The translations under genes were made by a program, and so were the position numbers. Source: SYIM01 sp039800205 (GTDB lineage Bacteria; Pseudomonadota; Gammaproteobacteria; Burkholderiales; Burkholderiaceae_E). Taken from it: a stretch of 64,000 bases of DNA. Every line of letters starts with the position of its first letter. Positions within the stretch are counted from its first letter, which is position 1. Below are positions 46,618-55,038 of this stretch, piece by piece. Under the pieces are notes generated by a model that was given only the letters and a program-made list of their open reading frames with translations, had not been told where the DNA came from and made no database searches. The DNA lies in contig JBDLRB010000280.1 in the NCBI GenBank assembly GCA_039800205.1, positions 1-64,000 on the forward strand, read 5' to 3'.

Positions 46618-47637
46618 CTAAGCGAATCGCTCGCGCGCGAGCGCGGCACCGGCGGCGAGCGCCTCAAGTTTGCGCCGGGCCGTCTCGCGATCCATGGGCG
46701 CCATACCGCAGTTGGTGCAGGGCATCAGTCGCGCAGCCGGCACAAAAGCCAGGGCTTTCTCGATGGTCTGCGCGACCTCCTCAGGGGTCTCGATCCGGTC
46801 GCTCGCCACATCAATCACGCCGACCATCACGTCCTTTCCGGCCAGCAGCTGCATCAGATCCGCGGGCACTCTGGATTGCGCACACTCGAGCGAAACCTGG
46901 TCAATCCGGCTGGCCGCCAGGGCAGGAAACACCTTTTCGTATTGCCGCCAGGCATCGCCCAGGCTGCTCTTCCAGTCGATATTGGCCTGGATGCCATAGC
47001 CATAGCAGATATGGACTGCCGTGGTGCACTGCAGGCCCTCGATCGCCCGATGAAGCGCATCAATCCCCCAACGGGCGGCCTCGTCCATGTAGACGTTGAA
47101 CGCGGGTTCGTCGAACTGGATCACATCGACCCCGTCCGCCTCGAGCGCCCGAGCCTCCTGGTTCAACAGTTCAGCAAAAGCCATGGCGAGCGCCACACGG
47201 TCACCGTAGTGGCGATCGGCCACGGTGTCGACGATGGTCATCGGCCCTGGGAGGGTGAATTTCACGGTGCGCTGGGTATGCGCTCTGAGCAGCCGGGCCT
47301 CGGTCTGATGGACCCGCCCGCGCAGCCGCAGCGGCGCCACCACCTGCGGCACCATCGCGTCGTAGCGGTTGTTCCGGATCCCCATCTTGACCTTGTTGTC
47401 GAAGTCGATCCCCTCGACCGCCTCGAGAAAGCCGTGGACGAAGTGCTGACGGAACTGCTCGCCATCGCCAATGACGTCAACACCGGCGTCTTCCTGCATC
47501 TTGATCCAGAGGAGCGTCGCATCGGCCTTGCTCTGCTGCAACGCCTCGCCCTCGCTCTGCCAGCGCGGCCAGAGCTTGCCGGTCTCCGCAAGCCAGCCGG
47601 GTTTGGGCAGGCTGCCTGCAATCGCAGTCTTGAACAT
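46618..47637 (-). CDS. MetE C-terminal-like (core-MetE) methyltransferase
   Basis: A 339-residue protein matching only the C-terminal catalytic barrel of cobalamin-independent methionine synthase. It has TAIAGSLPKPGWL at the start, a zinc-site histidine near AVHICYGYG, IQFDEPAFN, and PCTNCGM supplying the late cysteine. Such core-MetE proteins lack the N-terminal half for polyglutamyl folate. Some (MesD) need a DUF1852 partner, MesX, which is not next to this gene. ATG 47637 with GGAGATC upstream is preferred. It may make methionine from homocysteine with a non-canonical methyl donor; this is family-based inference. Confidence 0.85.
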   Translation of the reverse strand: MFKTAIAGSLPKPGWLAETGKLWPRWQSEGEALQQSKADATLLWIKMQEDAGVDVIGDGEQFRQHFVHGFLEAVEGIDFDNKVKMGIRNNRYDAMVPQVVAPLRLRGRVHQTEARLLRAHTQRTVKFTLPGPMTIVDTVADRHYGDRVALAMAFAELLNQEARALEADGVDVIQFDEPAFNVYMDEAARWGIDALHRAIEGLQCTTAVHICYGYGIQANIDWKSSLGDAWRQYEKVFPALAASRIDQVSLECAQSRVPADLMQLLAGKDVMVGVIDVASDRIETPEEVAQTIEKALAFVPAARLMPCTNCGMAPMDRETARRKLEALAAGAALARERFA

Positions 47638-47789
47638 GGTGATCTCCGGAAGATGAGCACGGACCGCACGGCATCCGTCGGGGACGCGGGTCCGCAAAAA
47701 AAGGAGGACCGTCTGAGTCTGACGGGTACCCGAGCCGCTAATATCCAGTTTTCAGCATCACGAGCCAAACTCAGGGCTTTTCGGAACTC

Positions 47790-48899
47790 ATGCAGGACCT
47801 CCCCATACACCCCTGGCTGATCAACACGGTCGGTTTCGTCATCGGAACGGTGTTCGGAATCGTCGCGCATCGAACCCATTTCTGTGCAGTCGGCTCGATT
47901 GCCGACGTTCTGAACATGGGCAGCTGGACCCGGGCACGAATGTGGCTCCTCGCGGTCGCCACGGCCTGTATGGGCCTTTGGGCCCTCGAGGCGGGCGGAT
48001 GGGTCGATCCGGGACAATCGATCTACGCCGGGACCAGACTGCCCTGGCTGTCGATCATCGTGGGCGGTCTGATGTTCGGGGCAGGCATGGTGCTCGCTTC
48101 AGGCTGCACCGGCAAGACCTTGATCCGCCTGGGTGCAGGCAATCTGAAATCGCTGGTGGTGTTTCTGGTCCTGGGCTTGACGGCCTACATGACCTTGAGA
48201 GGGGTGTTTGGCGTCTGGCGAGTCGCGACGATCGACCGTGTCTTTCTCGAACTCGAAGCGGCACAGACGCTGCCGGCTCTGATTGCATCGGCGTCAGGCG
48301 CAGGGGGCGCATCGTTCGAACGCTGGATCGCCCCAGTGATCGGAGCCGGCTTGCTGACCTTCTCGCTGGCCAGTCGTACCCTCTGGCGCGAGGAGCGAAG
48401 CGCCGTGTGGGGCGGTCTGGCCATCGGCGGGGTGATCATTGCGGGCTGGTGGACGACCGGATGGCTCGCCTTCGTTCCCGAGCACCCGGATACGCTGGAG
48501 CCCGCCTACATCAGCACGCAGCTGAACCGACCGGAGTCGTTCTCTCTGGCTGCACCTTATGCTTACCTGATCGAACTCCTGACGCTCTGGAGCGATCAAT
48601 CGCGCAAACTCACCTTTGGCATTGCATCTGCGCTGGGCATCGTTGTCGGCGCGTTCGTGCACGCCCGAATGACAGGGCGCTGGCGCGCCGAAATCTTCCC
48701 GAGCGCGAGTGATTTCGGCCGGCATCTGCTGGGGGCTGCGCTGATGGGTACCGGAGGCGTTCTGGCAATGGGCTGCACGGTGGGACAAGGCCTGTCGGGG
48801 CTGTCCACCCTGTCGCTCGGTGCCCTCATCGCGACCGCATCGATGATCGCGGGGGCCGTCGCGATGATGAAATTCGACTACTGGCGGCTCGCGCGCTAG
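47790..48899 (+). CDS. YeeE/YedE (TsuA-type) sulfur-compound transporter
   Basis: A 369-residue polytopic membrane protein. The three cysteines used by the thiosulfate transporter YeeE/TsuA are present in matching motifs: Cys32 in AHRTHFCAVGS, Cys106 in LASGCTGKTLIRLGAGNLKS and Cys329 in LAMGCTVGQGLSG. The family takes up thiosulfate or related species by relay through these thiols. No TsuB/TusA-type partner gene is adjacent. It lies divergent from the MetE-like gene and about 5 kb from soxXYZA, suggesting a sulfur-oriented neighbourhood. Confidence 0.88.
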   Translation: MQDLPIHPWLINTVGFVIGTVFGIVAHRTHFCAVGSIADVLNMGSWTRARMWLLAVATACMGLWALEAGGWVDPGQSIYAGTRLPWLSIIVGGLMFGAGMVLASGCTGKTLIRLGAGNLKSLVVFLVLGLTAYMTLRGVFGVWRVATIDRVFLELEAAQTLPALIASASGAGGASFERWIAPVIGAGLLTFSLASRTLWREERSAVWGGLAIGGVIIAGWWTTGWLAFVPEHPDTLEPAYISTQLNRPESFSLAAPYAYLIELLTLWSDQSRKLTFGIASALGIVVGAFVHARMTGRWRAEIFPSASDFGRHLLGAALMGTGGVLAMGCTVGQGLSGLSTLSLGALIATASMIAGAVAMMKFDYWRLAR

Positions 48900-48923
48900 A
48901 CGCCCCAGCGCGCTCTGCCCGCC

Positions 48924-50141
48924 TCAGGCCCCATACACCCGACCAAAGCGGGCCCAGCCCCGACCATCGAAGCGGATCAGCTGCATCCGCTCGATCGGGA
49001 AGTGATCCGCAGATCCAGTCTTCAGGCGGATACCGGGCAGCAACATCGGCAGCGCCAGATCCAGATTGCGCGCTTGCCTCATGACATTTTCACGGGTCAG
49101 ATCATCACCGCATTGGCGCAGGACCTGGACCAGTGTCTGTGCGACCGAGTACGCGTAGACATTCAGGTTGTCGCGCAGGTCAGCGCCCGGCTGCCAGCGT
49201 CTCATCCAGGCCAGCCAGGCCTCGAATTCAGGTGTCCCCTGCCACTGTGGATCGGTCGGATCGCGGTTGTAGGCGGCAGAAATGAGCCCCAATGCATTTT
49301 CCAGGCCTGCTGGGGCGAGTACGCCGCCCACGGTGCTCGACACGCTGTTGAGGTAATGCACCGGTCGCCAGCCCATCTCGGCGCAACGCCGGATCGCCTG
49401 CGCCGCGGCCTTGGGGGTGCTGATATTAAAAAAGGTGTCCGCACCCGAGGCCTTGAGCGACAGCATCTGGCTGTCGATCGTGGGATCGCCCACCTCGAAG
49501 GTGGCGCGCGCCACGATCATGCTGGACGCGCGCGCCCCCAATCCATCCGTGAACCCCTTCAGATAATCGCGCCCGTAATCATCGTTCTGGAGCAGGATCG
49601 CCACCCGGGCGCCCGGGCGGGTTTCAAGAATATGCGCCGCGTAGATGCCGGCCTCGGACTGATAGCTGGGCTGCCAGCCCATGGTCCAGGGAAAGTTCTG
49701 GTGGTCGCCCCACAGCGTGGCCCCGGACGCTGCAAAAAGCTGCGGCACCGCTCGCTGATTCAGGTATTTGCGGATGGCCAGGTTGGGTGCGGTCCCGAGC
49801 ACCTGCGTAATCAGCAGCACTCGCTCGCGCTCGACCAGGCGACGCACCTGCTCCAGGGTACGGGACGGCGAGTACGCATCGTCCAGGCTGAGGAGCTTCA
49901 GCCGGCGCCCTCCGATCCCGCCGTCGGCATTGATCATGTCGAAATAAGCGCCCAGCGCCTTGCCCACCACCCCATAGGCGGCGGCCGGCCCGGAGTACGG
50001 CACAACATTACCAATCAGGATCTCGCGGTCGTTCGCACCCGGATCGTAGCGCCCCGCCGCTCTCGACGCACCAGCAGCCGCCGTCAGGGCGAGCGCCCCG
50101 CCCGCGAGTGCCGTGTGCAGTACTTGCCTTCTACCGCTCAT
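48924..50141 (-). CDS. Branched-chain amino-acid-type ABC transporter substrate-binding protein
   Basis: A 405-residue periplasmic binding protein with a Tat-like signal (SGRRQVLHTALAGGALALTAAAG). It has a Peripla_BP_6 domain starting ILIGNVVPYSGPAAAYG, and a SLDDAYSPSRTLEQVRRLVERE segment typical of the family. It is the last gene of the importer operon and overlaps the preceding permease by 11 bases. The ligand could be branched-chain amino acids, aromatic acids, urea or amides; the sequence alone does not decide. Confidence 0.92.
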   Translation of the reverse strand: MSGRRQVLHTALAGGALALTAAAGASRAAGRYDPGANDREILIGNVVPYSGPAAAYGVVGKALGAYFDMINADGGIGGRRLKLLSLDDAYSPSRTLEQVRRLVERERVLLITQVLGTAPNLAIRKYLNQRAVPQLFAASGATLWGDHQNFPWTMGWQPSYQSEAGIYAAHILETRPGARVAILLQNDDYGRDYLKGFTDGLGARASSMIVARATFEVGDPTIDSQMLSLKASGADTFFNISTPKAAAQAIRRCAEMGWRPVHYLNSVSSTVGGVLAPAGLENALGLISAAYNRDPTDPQWQGTPEFEAWLAWMRRWQPGADLRDNLNVYAYSVAQTLVQVLRQCGDDLTRENVMRQARNLDLALPMLLPGIRLKTGSADHFPIERMQLIRFDGRGWARFGRVYGA

Positions 50142-51171
50142 TCGTTGGGTCTCCTACATGATTGCCCCGGGAACTGGATCGCTGGACCCGTCTTCGCCCA
50201 TCGTGGATTCGACCAGCCACCCCTTCGGGCATCAGCCAGACGGACAGGATCATCAGGACACCATACACTGCCCAGGGCGCAGCCGTCGACAGATCCGCCA
50301 GGAACGTGGGCAGCACCTGGATGAATACCGCACCGATCAGGGTACCGCCCACCGAGCGGACACCGCCGATCACCAGGCCCACCAGCAAGCTGATCGACAG
50401 AAAAACAGGAAAGCTGTCTGGAGCCAGAAAGCCGCTCGCCCAGGTCTGAAGCGCACCCGAAACAGCGGCCAGCGCCGCAGCCGTTGCGAACGCAAGCGCG
50501 CGCACCCGGGTGATCGAAATGCCGATGCTTTGCGCAGCAAGCGGATGATCGCGGGCCGCCCCCCACGCGCGACCAAGGGGGCCCCGCTGCACACGCCGGG
50601 CCAGCCAGACGGCGCCAATCGTGAAGATGAGGGTCCAGCCGTACACCCATGCGTCGAGCCCACCTGCGATTCCCACGGTCTCGAGCCAAGCGGGCGGCGG
50701 CGCACGATCGATGACCAGCCCCTGGCTGCCTCCGGTCAAGCCAGCGAGCAACGGGAGTTTCAGTAACTGCGGCACGGCGATCGCCAACGCGAAACTGGCA
50801 AGCGCCAGCAGATGGCCCGACCAGCGTAACGCTGGATAGCCTAGGAGACCGCCGGCAAAAAAACCGACCGCGCCGGCGAGCGCGACCCCCAGGGCACCCG
50901 GTAGCGCAGCCGCATGCTGCAGCAGCATGCCGCCCACGTAGGCTCCGAGCGCCACAAAGGCCCCCTGCCCCAGCGAGATCTGACCGGCGATGCCGGTCAG
51001 GAGCACCATGCCGATCAGAGCGATCACCGCAGCCATCCAGAGGGTGGCCTGATAGAGCAGGTACGCGTCGGGCAGCCAGACCAATGCAAGCAGCGCACAG
51101 ACCAGGACGGTCACAGCCCCCTGCCGAACGGATGCTCGTGCAGCCCTCACACGTGCTGGTGCGGCCGTCAT
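50131..51171 (-). CDS. LivM-type ABC transporter permease
   Basis: A 346-residue inner-membrane permease with 8-10 helices and the LivM signature LTGIAGQISLGQGAFVALGAYVGGML. ATG 51171 overlaps the stop of the LivH-type gene (ATGA). The frame is open to 51567, but the upstream part lies inside livH and has no LivM similarity. It pairs with the LivH-type permease to form the translocation path. Confidence 0.93.
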   Translation of the reverse strand: MTAAPARVRAARASVRQGAVTVLVCALLALVWLPDAYLLYQATLWMAAVIALIGMVLLTGIAGQISLGQGAFVALGAYVGGMLLQHAAALPGALGVALAGAVGFFAGGLLGYPALRWSGHLLALASFALAIAVPQLLKLPLLAGLTGGSQGLVIDRAPPPAWLETVGIAGGLDAWVYGWTLIFTIGAVWLARRVQRGPLGRAWGAARDHPLAAQSIGISITRVRALAFATAAALAAVSGALQTWASGFLAPDSFPVFLSISLLVGLVIGGVRSVGGTLIGAVFIQVLPTFLADLSTAAPWAVYGVLMILSVWLMPEGVAGRIHDGRRRVQRSSSRGNHVGDPTNER

Positions 51172-52052
51172 ACGCGTTGCACCACCCGACGCCCCAGGAG
51201 CCCCTGGGGACGCCACATCAGCACCAGCACCATCAGAAACAGCGCCGCACTCAGCTTGAACTCGGTCCCCGTGACAAACACCCCCAGCAGGTTTTCCATG
51301 ACTCCAACGATGATGCCTCCGGGAAGCGCTCCCCACGGGTTGTCGATGCCCCCCACCAGCGCGGCGGCAAAGCCATACAGCAGAATCGTGGTCATCATGT
51401 TTGGATCGAGATAGACAATGGGCGCAATCAGCATACCCGCCAGGGCACCGATCGCGGCCGCCAGTCCCCAACCCAGCGCAAGCATCCGGTCGACCCGAAC
51501 GCCCAGCAGGCGCGCCGCTTCGGGATCGTGCGCGGCGGCACGCATCGCCAGTCCGAGCGGGGTCCATCTGAGAACGAGGTAGAGCATCAACGACACCGCC
51601 AGTACGGTCAGCACGGTTCCCAGGCCGTGGGCGGAGAGATACGTGCTCGACCCCCAGACGTCCTTTGGAAACGGACTGGGAAACGCACGGAGGGTGTGAT
51701 CAAACAGGGCACCCGCCAGCGCATGAAAAATCAGTAACAGTCCGATGAAGACGGTGATGTGGCTGAGTACCGGCGCGTTCGACAGCGGTCGCAGGATCAC
51801 CCGCTGGATCAGCATTCCCGCGCAGAACGCGCCGGCCAGCGTGAGGAACAGGACGGCCCAGTACGGCAGCCCGGCATCGAGCAGTCCCCACGCGATGAAC
51901 GTGCTGAAGGTCGCCATTTCACCCTGGGCGAAATTGATGTGGTGGGTAGATTGGTAGATCACCACCAGCGCGAGCGCCATCAGCCCATAGATCGCCCCCG
52001 AACTGAGCCCAGTCAGGATCTGCGGCAATACCTGATCAATCATCGGGGTCAT
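51168..52052 (-). CDS. LivH-type ABC transporter permease
   Basis: A 294-residue permease with LTGLSSGAIYGLMALALVVIYQSTHHINFAQGEMATFSTF at its N-terminus (typical LivH, visible in parts). It also has RAAAHDPEAARLLGVRVDRML, the EAA-like loop contacting the ATPases. It overlaps the LivF-type ATPase gene by 4 bases and the LivM-type gene by 4 bases. Confidence 0.94.
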   Translation of the reverse strand: MTPMIDQVLPQILTGLSSGAIYGLMALALVVIYQSTHHINFAQGEMATFSTFIAWGLLDAGLPYWAVLFLTLAGAFCAGMLIQRVILRPLSNAPVLSHITVFIGLLLIFHALAGALFDHTLRAFPSPFPKDVWGSSTYLSAHGLGTVLTVLAVSLMLYLVLRWTPLGLAMRAAAHDPEAARLLGVRVDRMLALGWGLAAAIGALAGMLIAPIVYLDPNMMTTILLYGFAAALVGGIDNPWGALPGGIIVGVMENLLGVFVTGTEFKLSAALFLMVLVLMWRPQGLLGRRVVQRV

Positions 52053-52765
52053 TGCGCCGCCCCAAGCAGCACTTCGCGCAGCCTCGGATGGATTCGGATC
52101 TGGGCGGCCGGCCCCTGCAGCAGTACCTGGCCCGTGTCGAGCAGCAACAGGCGATCGGCCAATCGGGCCATCCGGCCGGGCTCCTGAGCGGTCATGAGCA
52201 AGGCGAGGCCATCGGTTCGACAGACGGACGCCAGGGCGTCGAACACGCGTTCGACCATCTGGGGTGCGAGCCCAGCCGTGGCTTCATCGATCATCAGCAG
52301 GCTGGGCCGCGCCATCAAAGCGCGCGCAATTGCGAGCAGCTGCTGCTCTCCCCCGGAGAGCGTACCCGCCTGCTGCCGAAGGCGCCGGGCCAGTTCAGGA
52401 AAGCGATGCAACACCTGATCGAGCGCCCCGCGCAGGCGTTGACGATCACGACGCGTATGCGCGCCCAGTCGCAGATTGTCCTCGACGGTCAACGCGAGGA
52501 GCGTCCCCCGGGTGTCGGGCACAAGCATCAACCCCTGCTCAACCCGAGCTTCGGTGGGTAAGGCGTCCACCGGCTGCCCGGCAAAGCGGATCCTGCCCGA
52601 ACCCTCATCAAGTCCGGCCAACACCCTCAGCAGGGTCGTCTTGCCGGCACCGTTCGGGCCCACCACACCCAACGCCTCGCCCGCCGCCACGCTGAAGCTC
52701 AGTCCGTGCAGGACCTCGACTGAACCCCGGCCTGCGCGCAGGCCTTCGATCTCGAGGAGCGCCAT
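52049..52765 (-). CDS. LivF-type ABC transporter ATP-binding protein
   Basis: A 238-residue ATPase with Walker A VGPNGAGKTT, signature LSGGEQQLLAIARALM and Walker B LLMIDEATAGL. ATG 52765 begins one base after the LivG-type stop. The open frame upstream is not coding. It forms a heterodimer with the LivG-type ATPase to drive the importer. Confidence 0.94.
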   Translation of the reverse strand: MALLEIEGLRAGRGSVEVLHGLSFSVAAGEALGVVGPNGAGKTTLLRVLAGLDEGSGRIRFAGQPVDALPTEARVEQGLMLVPDTRGTLLALTVEDNLRLGAHTRRDRQRLRGALDQVLHRFPELARRLRQQAGTLSGGEQQLLAIARALMARPSLLMIDEATAGLAPQMVERVFDALASVCRTDGLALLMTAQEPGRMARLADRLLLLDTGQVLLQGPAAQIRIHPRLREVLLGAAQ

Positions 52766-52766
52766 C

Positions 52767-53561
52767 TCAATGAAGCGGTACAGTGTCGTCGACTGGACCC
52801 AGGTAGGCCTGAACCACAGCCGGATCGGCACACACGGCATCCGTCTCCCCGCATGCGATCACGCGGCCGAGGTGGAGCGCAGCCAGCCGGTCACATAAGG
52901 CCCTGACCCAGCCGATTCGATGATCGATCAGAAGGATGGTCAGTCCAGTGCGCTCGCGCGCATCGAGCAGCAGCCGGGCCAGATCGCGCTGGGCCGGCTC
53001 ATCGAGCCCTGCAGCGGGCTCATCCAGAAGCAGCAGGCGGGGACGCATCGCCAACGCACGGGCGATTTCGACGCGGCGTCGCTGGGCCAGCGACAGGCGC
53101 CCGACGGCAAGATCGGCCCAGGACGCAAGGCCCAGCGCATCGATCAGCTCGGTGGCCTCGCGCAGCGATTGCGCTTCCCGCCTGCGGGTCCCCGGCCCAG
53201 GAAGAACGCCGAACCATCGCCGGGCGTCGGTGCCCCGCGCTTCGATCGCCACCAGGATCTGATCCAGCACCGTCAGGCCTGTAAACAAGGCCGGATGCTG
53301 AAAGCTGCGGGCGATGCCCAGGGCGGCGAGCGCGTCCGGGCGCAGACCGCGCAGCGAATGACCGTCGAATACGATCTCGCCCCGGTCGTAGGGGTAGAGG
53401 CCACTGATGCAGTTGAACAGCGAGGTCTTGCCCGCCCCATTGGGCCCGATCAGCCCGAAGACCGCACCCCGCTCAATATCGATACTGACCTGCTCCAGGA
53501 CCCGGACCTCGCCGAAGGCAAGCTCCAGGTCCTGAACGCTCAGCAGAGCCGGACCCGTCAC
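52767..53561 (-). CDS. LivG-type ABC transporter ATP-binding protein
   Basis: A 264-residue ATPase with Walker A IGPNGAGKTSLFNCISG, the YPYDRGEIVFDG and ARSFQHPALF blocks typical of LivG, signature LSLAQRRRVEIARALA and Walker B LLLLDEPAAGLD. Its signature reads LSLAQ rather than LSGGQ, a change seen in some LivG proteins. Its start overlaps the hpf stop by 4 bases. Confidence 0.93.
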   Translation of the reverse strand: MTGPALLSVQDLELAFGEVRVLEQVSIDIERGAVFGLIGPNGAGKTSLFNCISGLYPYDRGEIVFDGHSLRGLRPDALAALGIARSFQHPALFTGLTVLDQILVAIEARGTDARRWFGVLPGPGTRRREAQSLREATELIDALGLASWADLAVGRLSLAQRRRVEIARALAMRPRLLLLDEPAAGLDEPAQRDLARLLLDARERTGLTILLIDHRIGWVRALCDRLAALHLGRVIACGETDAVCADPAVVQAYLGPVDDTVPLH

Positions 53562-53917
53562 TCGGCCGTCACGGCGACGGCCTGGGGCAGCGAATGCGAC
53601 TTGACGTCCCCCCTGAACTTGCGGGCGTGCTCCTCAAGTTGCCGGCGCGCAGCCTGGAACGCGTCGCGCAGCGCCACATTCACGTCCTCGTGATGTGCGT
53701 GATTGGCCACAATGCTGGCTCCGGGGACGGAGAGATCGATGGTAACGATGAAATGCTCGCCCTGAGCCTTGTGGTGGTGGGGTTTGTCGACAACCACCCG
53801 ACAACCGGTCACATTGGGGTGGAACTGCTCGAGTTTGGCAGTCTTCTCCCTGATCAACTGTTCCAACGCCGGCGAAACATCCATGCCACGAAAATTGATC
53901 TGCAAGCTTGTACGCAT
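53558..53917 (-). CDS. hpf: Ribosome hibernation-promoting factor (short HPF/RaiA family)
   Basis: A 119-residue protein that binds the 30S decoding site in stationary phase. The start MRTSLQINFRGMDVSPALEQLIREK and the HFIVTIDLSVPGASIVANHAHHEDVNVALRDAF-type core, visible in pieces, mark the family. It has no C-terminal dimerisation domain, so it is the short form. ATG 53917 has AAAGGA upstream. It is not beside rpoN as in many proteobacteria. Its stop overlaps the LivG-type start, so it leads the importer operon. Confidence 0.92.
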   Translation of the reverse strand: MRTSLQINFRGMDVSPALEQLIREKTAKLEQFHPNVTGCRVVVDKPHHHKAQGEHFIVTIDLSVPGASIVANHAHHEDVNVALRDAFQAARRQLEEHARKFRGDVKSHSLPQAVAVTAE

Positions 53918-54067
53918 CTCTGATCCTTTCCCTTCAGACTGGAAAAACGACGTTTCGAGAGGCCTCCGGTCAGACAATCGTACAGCGAATTGACCTTGAA
54001 AAACGCCCCTCGCACGAAGCTTTCCGATCGATGGAAATGTGCGATGATGGATGTTTGCCGGATCTGC

Positions 54068-55003
54068 CTAAACGGCCGGCGGGTGACGCACCGACCAGTG
54101 ACGTGCAATGTCGACCCGGCGACAGACCCACACCCGGTCGTGACGCTCCACGTGATCCAGAAACCTTTGCAGAGCGACCAGGCGCCCCGGGCGCCCGAGC
54201 AGCCGGCAATGCATGCCTACCGACATCATCCGAGGCGTTTCTTCGCCCTCGGCATAGAGCACATCGAAACTGTCCCTGAGATAAGTAAAGAAATGCTCGG
54301 CCGTGTTGAACCCCTGCATGGTCGCAAACCGCATGTCGTTGGCATCCAGGGTGTAGGGCACCACCAGATGGGGCAGCGTCTGACCATCGCTCGCGGTCAC
54401 CTGTGTCCAGAAGGGCAGGTCGTCACCGTAGTAATCCGAGTCATACAGAAAACCGCCATGATCCACGACCAACCGGCGGGTATTGGGGCTGTCGCGACCG
54501 GTGTACCAACCCATGGGCTGTCCGCCCGTCATTCGCCGGATGATGTCGACAGCCACCTTCATATGCTCGCGCTCGACCGATTCGTCGAGGTTTTGATAAT
54601 GAATCCAGCGCCAGCCGTGACACGCAATCTCGTGCCCCAGTTCAACGAAGGCGGCGGTGGCTTCCGGATGACGTTCGAGCGCCATCGACACACCGAACAC
54701 GGTGAGCGGCAGCCCGCGCCGTTCGAATTCCCGCAAAATACGCCAGAGCCCCACCCGCGAGCCGTACTCGTAGATCGACTCCATACTCATATGACGGGCG
54801 TTGTAGGCCTGAGCGCCGACAATTTCGGACAAGAAAATCTCGGACGCATGGTCCCCGTGCAAGACGCAGTTCTCGCCCCCTTCCTCATAGTTGAGAACGA
54901 ACTGGAGCGCGATACGGGCGCCGCCGGGCCAATCGGCCTGCGGGGGGGTTCGGCCGTAGCCAATCAGATCACGGGGATACGCTGCGGGGGTCGCGGTCAT
55001 CAT
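54068..55003 (-). CDS. puuE: PuuE-type allantoinase / polysaccharide deacetylase-fold protein
   Basis: A 311-residue NodB-fold hydrolase. It starts MMTATPAAYPRDLIGYGRTPP and has ALQFVLNYEEGGENCVLHGD, the metal-binding ELGHEIACHGWRWIHY block and late MSVGMHCRLLGRPGR. All are strong PuuE features. PuuE opens the allantoin ring in metal-independent allantoinase activity during purine use. AGGAG lies just before ATG 55003. No other purine genes are adjacent. It is divergent from the subtilase, and 150 bases separate it from hpf downstream. Confidence 0.9.
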   Translation of the reverse strand: MMTATPAAYPRDLIGYGRTPPQADWPGGARIALQFVLNYEEGGENCVLHGDHASEIFLSEIVGAQAYNARHMSMESIYEYGSRVGLWRILREFERRGLPLTVFGVSMALERHPEATAAFVELGHEIACHGWRWIHYQNLDESVEREHMKVAVDIIRRMTGGQPMGWYTGRDSPNTRRLVVDHGGFLYDSDYYGDDLPFWTQVTASDGQTLPHLVVPYTLDANDMRFATMQGFNTAEHFFTYLRDSFDVLYAEGEETPRMMSVGMHCRLLGRPGRLVALQRFLDHVERHDRVWVCRRVDIARHWSVRHPPAV

Positions 55004-55038
55004 CAGGCTCCTCATCTTCATCCGGGGGTCCACGCCGC

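Noticed and set aside
51172..51567. Upstream extension of the LivM-type permease frame
   Set aside because: It lies within the LivH-type gene in another frame. ATG 51171 overlaps the LivH stop and begins the recognisable protein.
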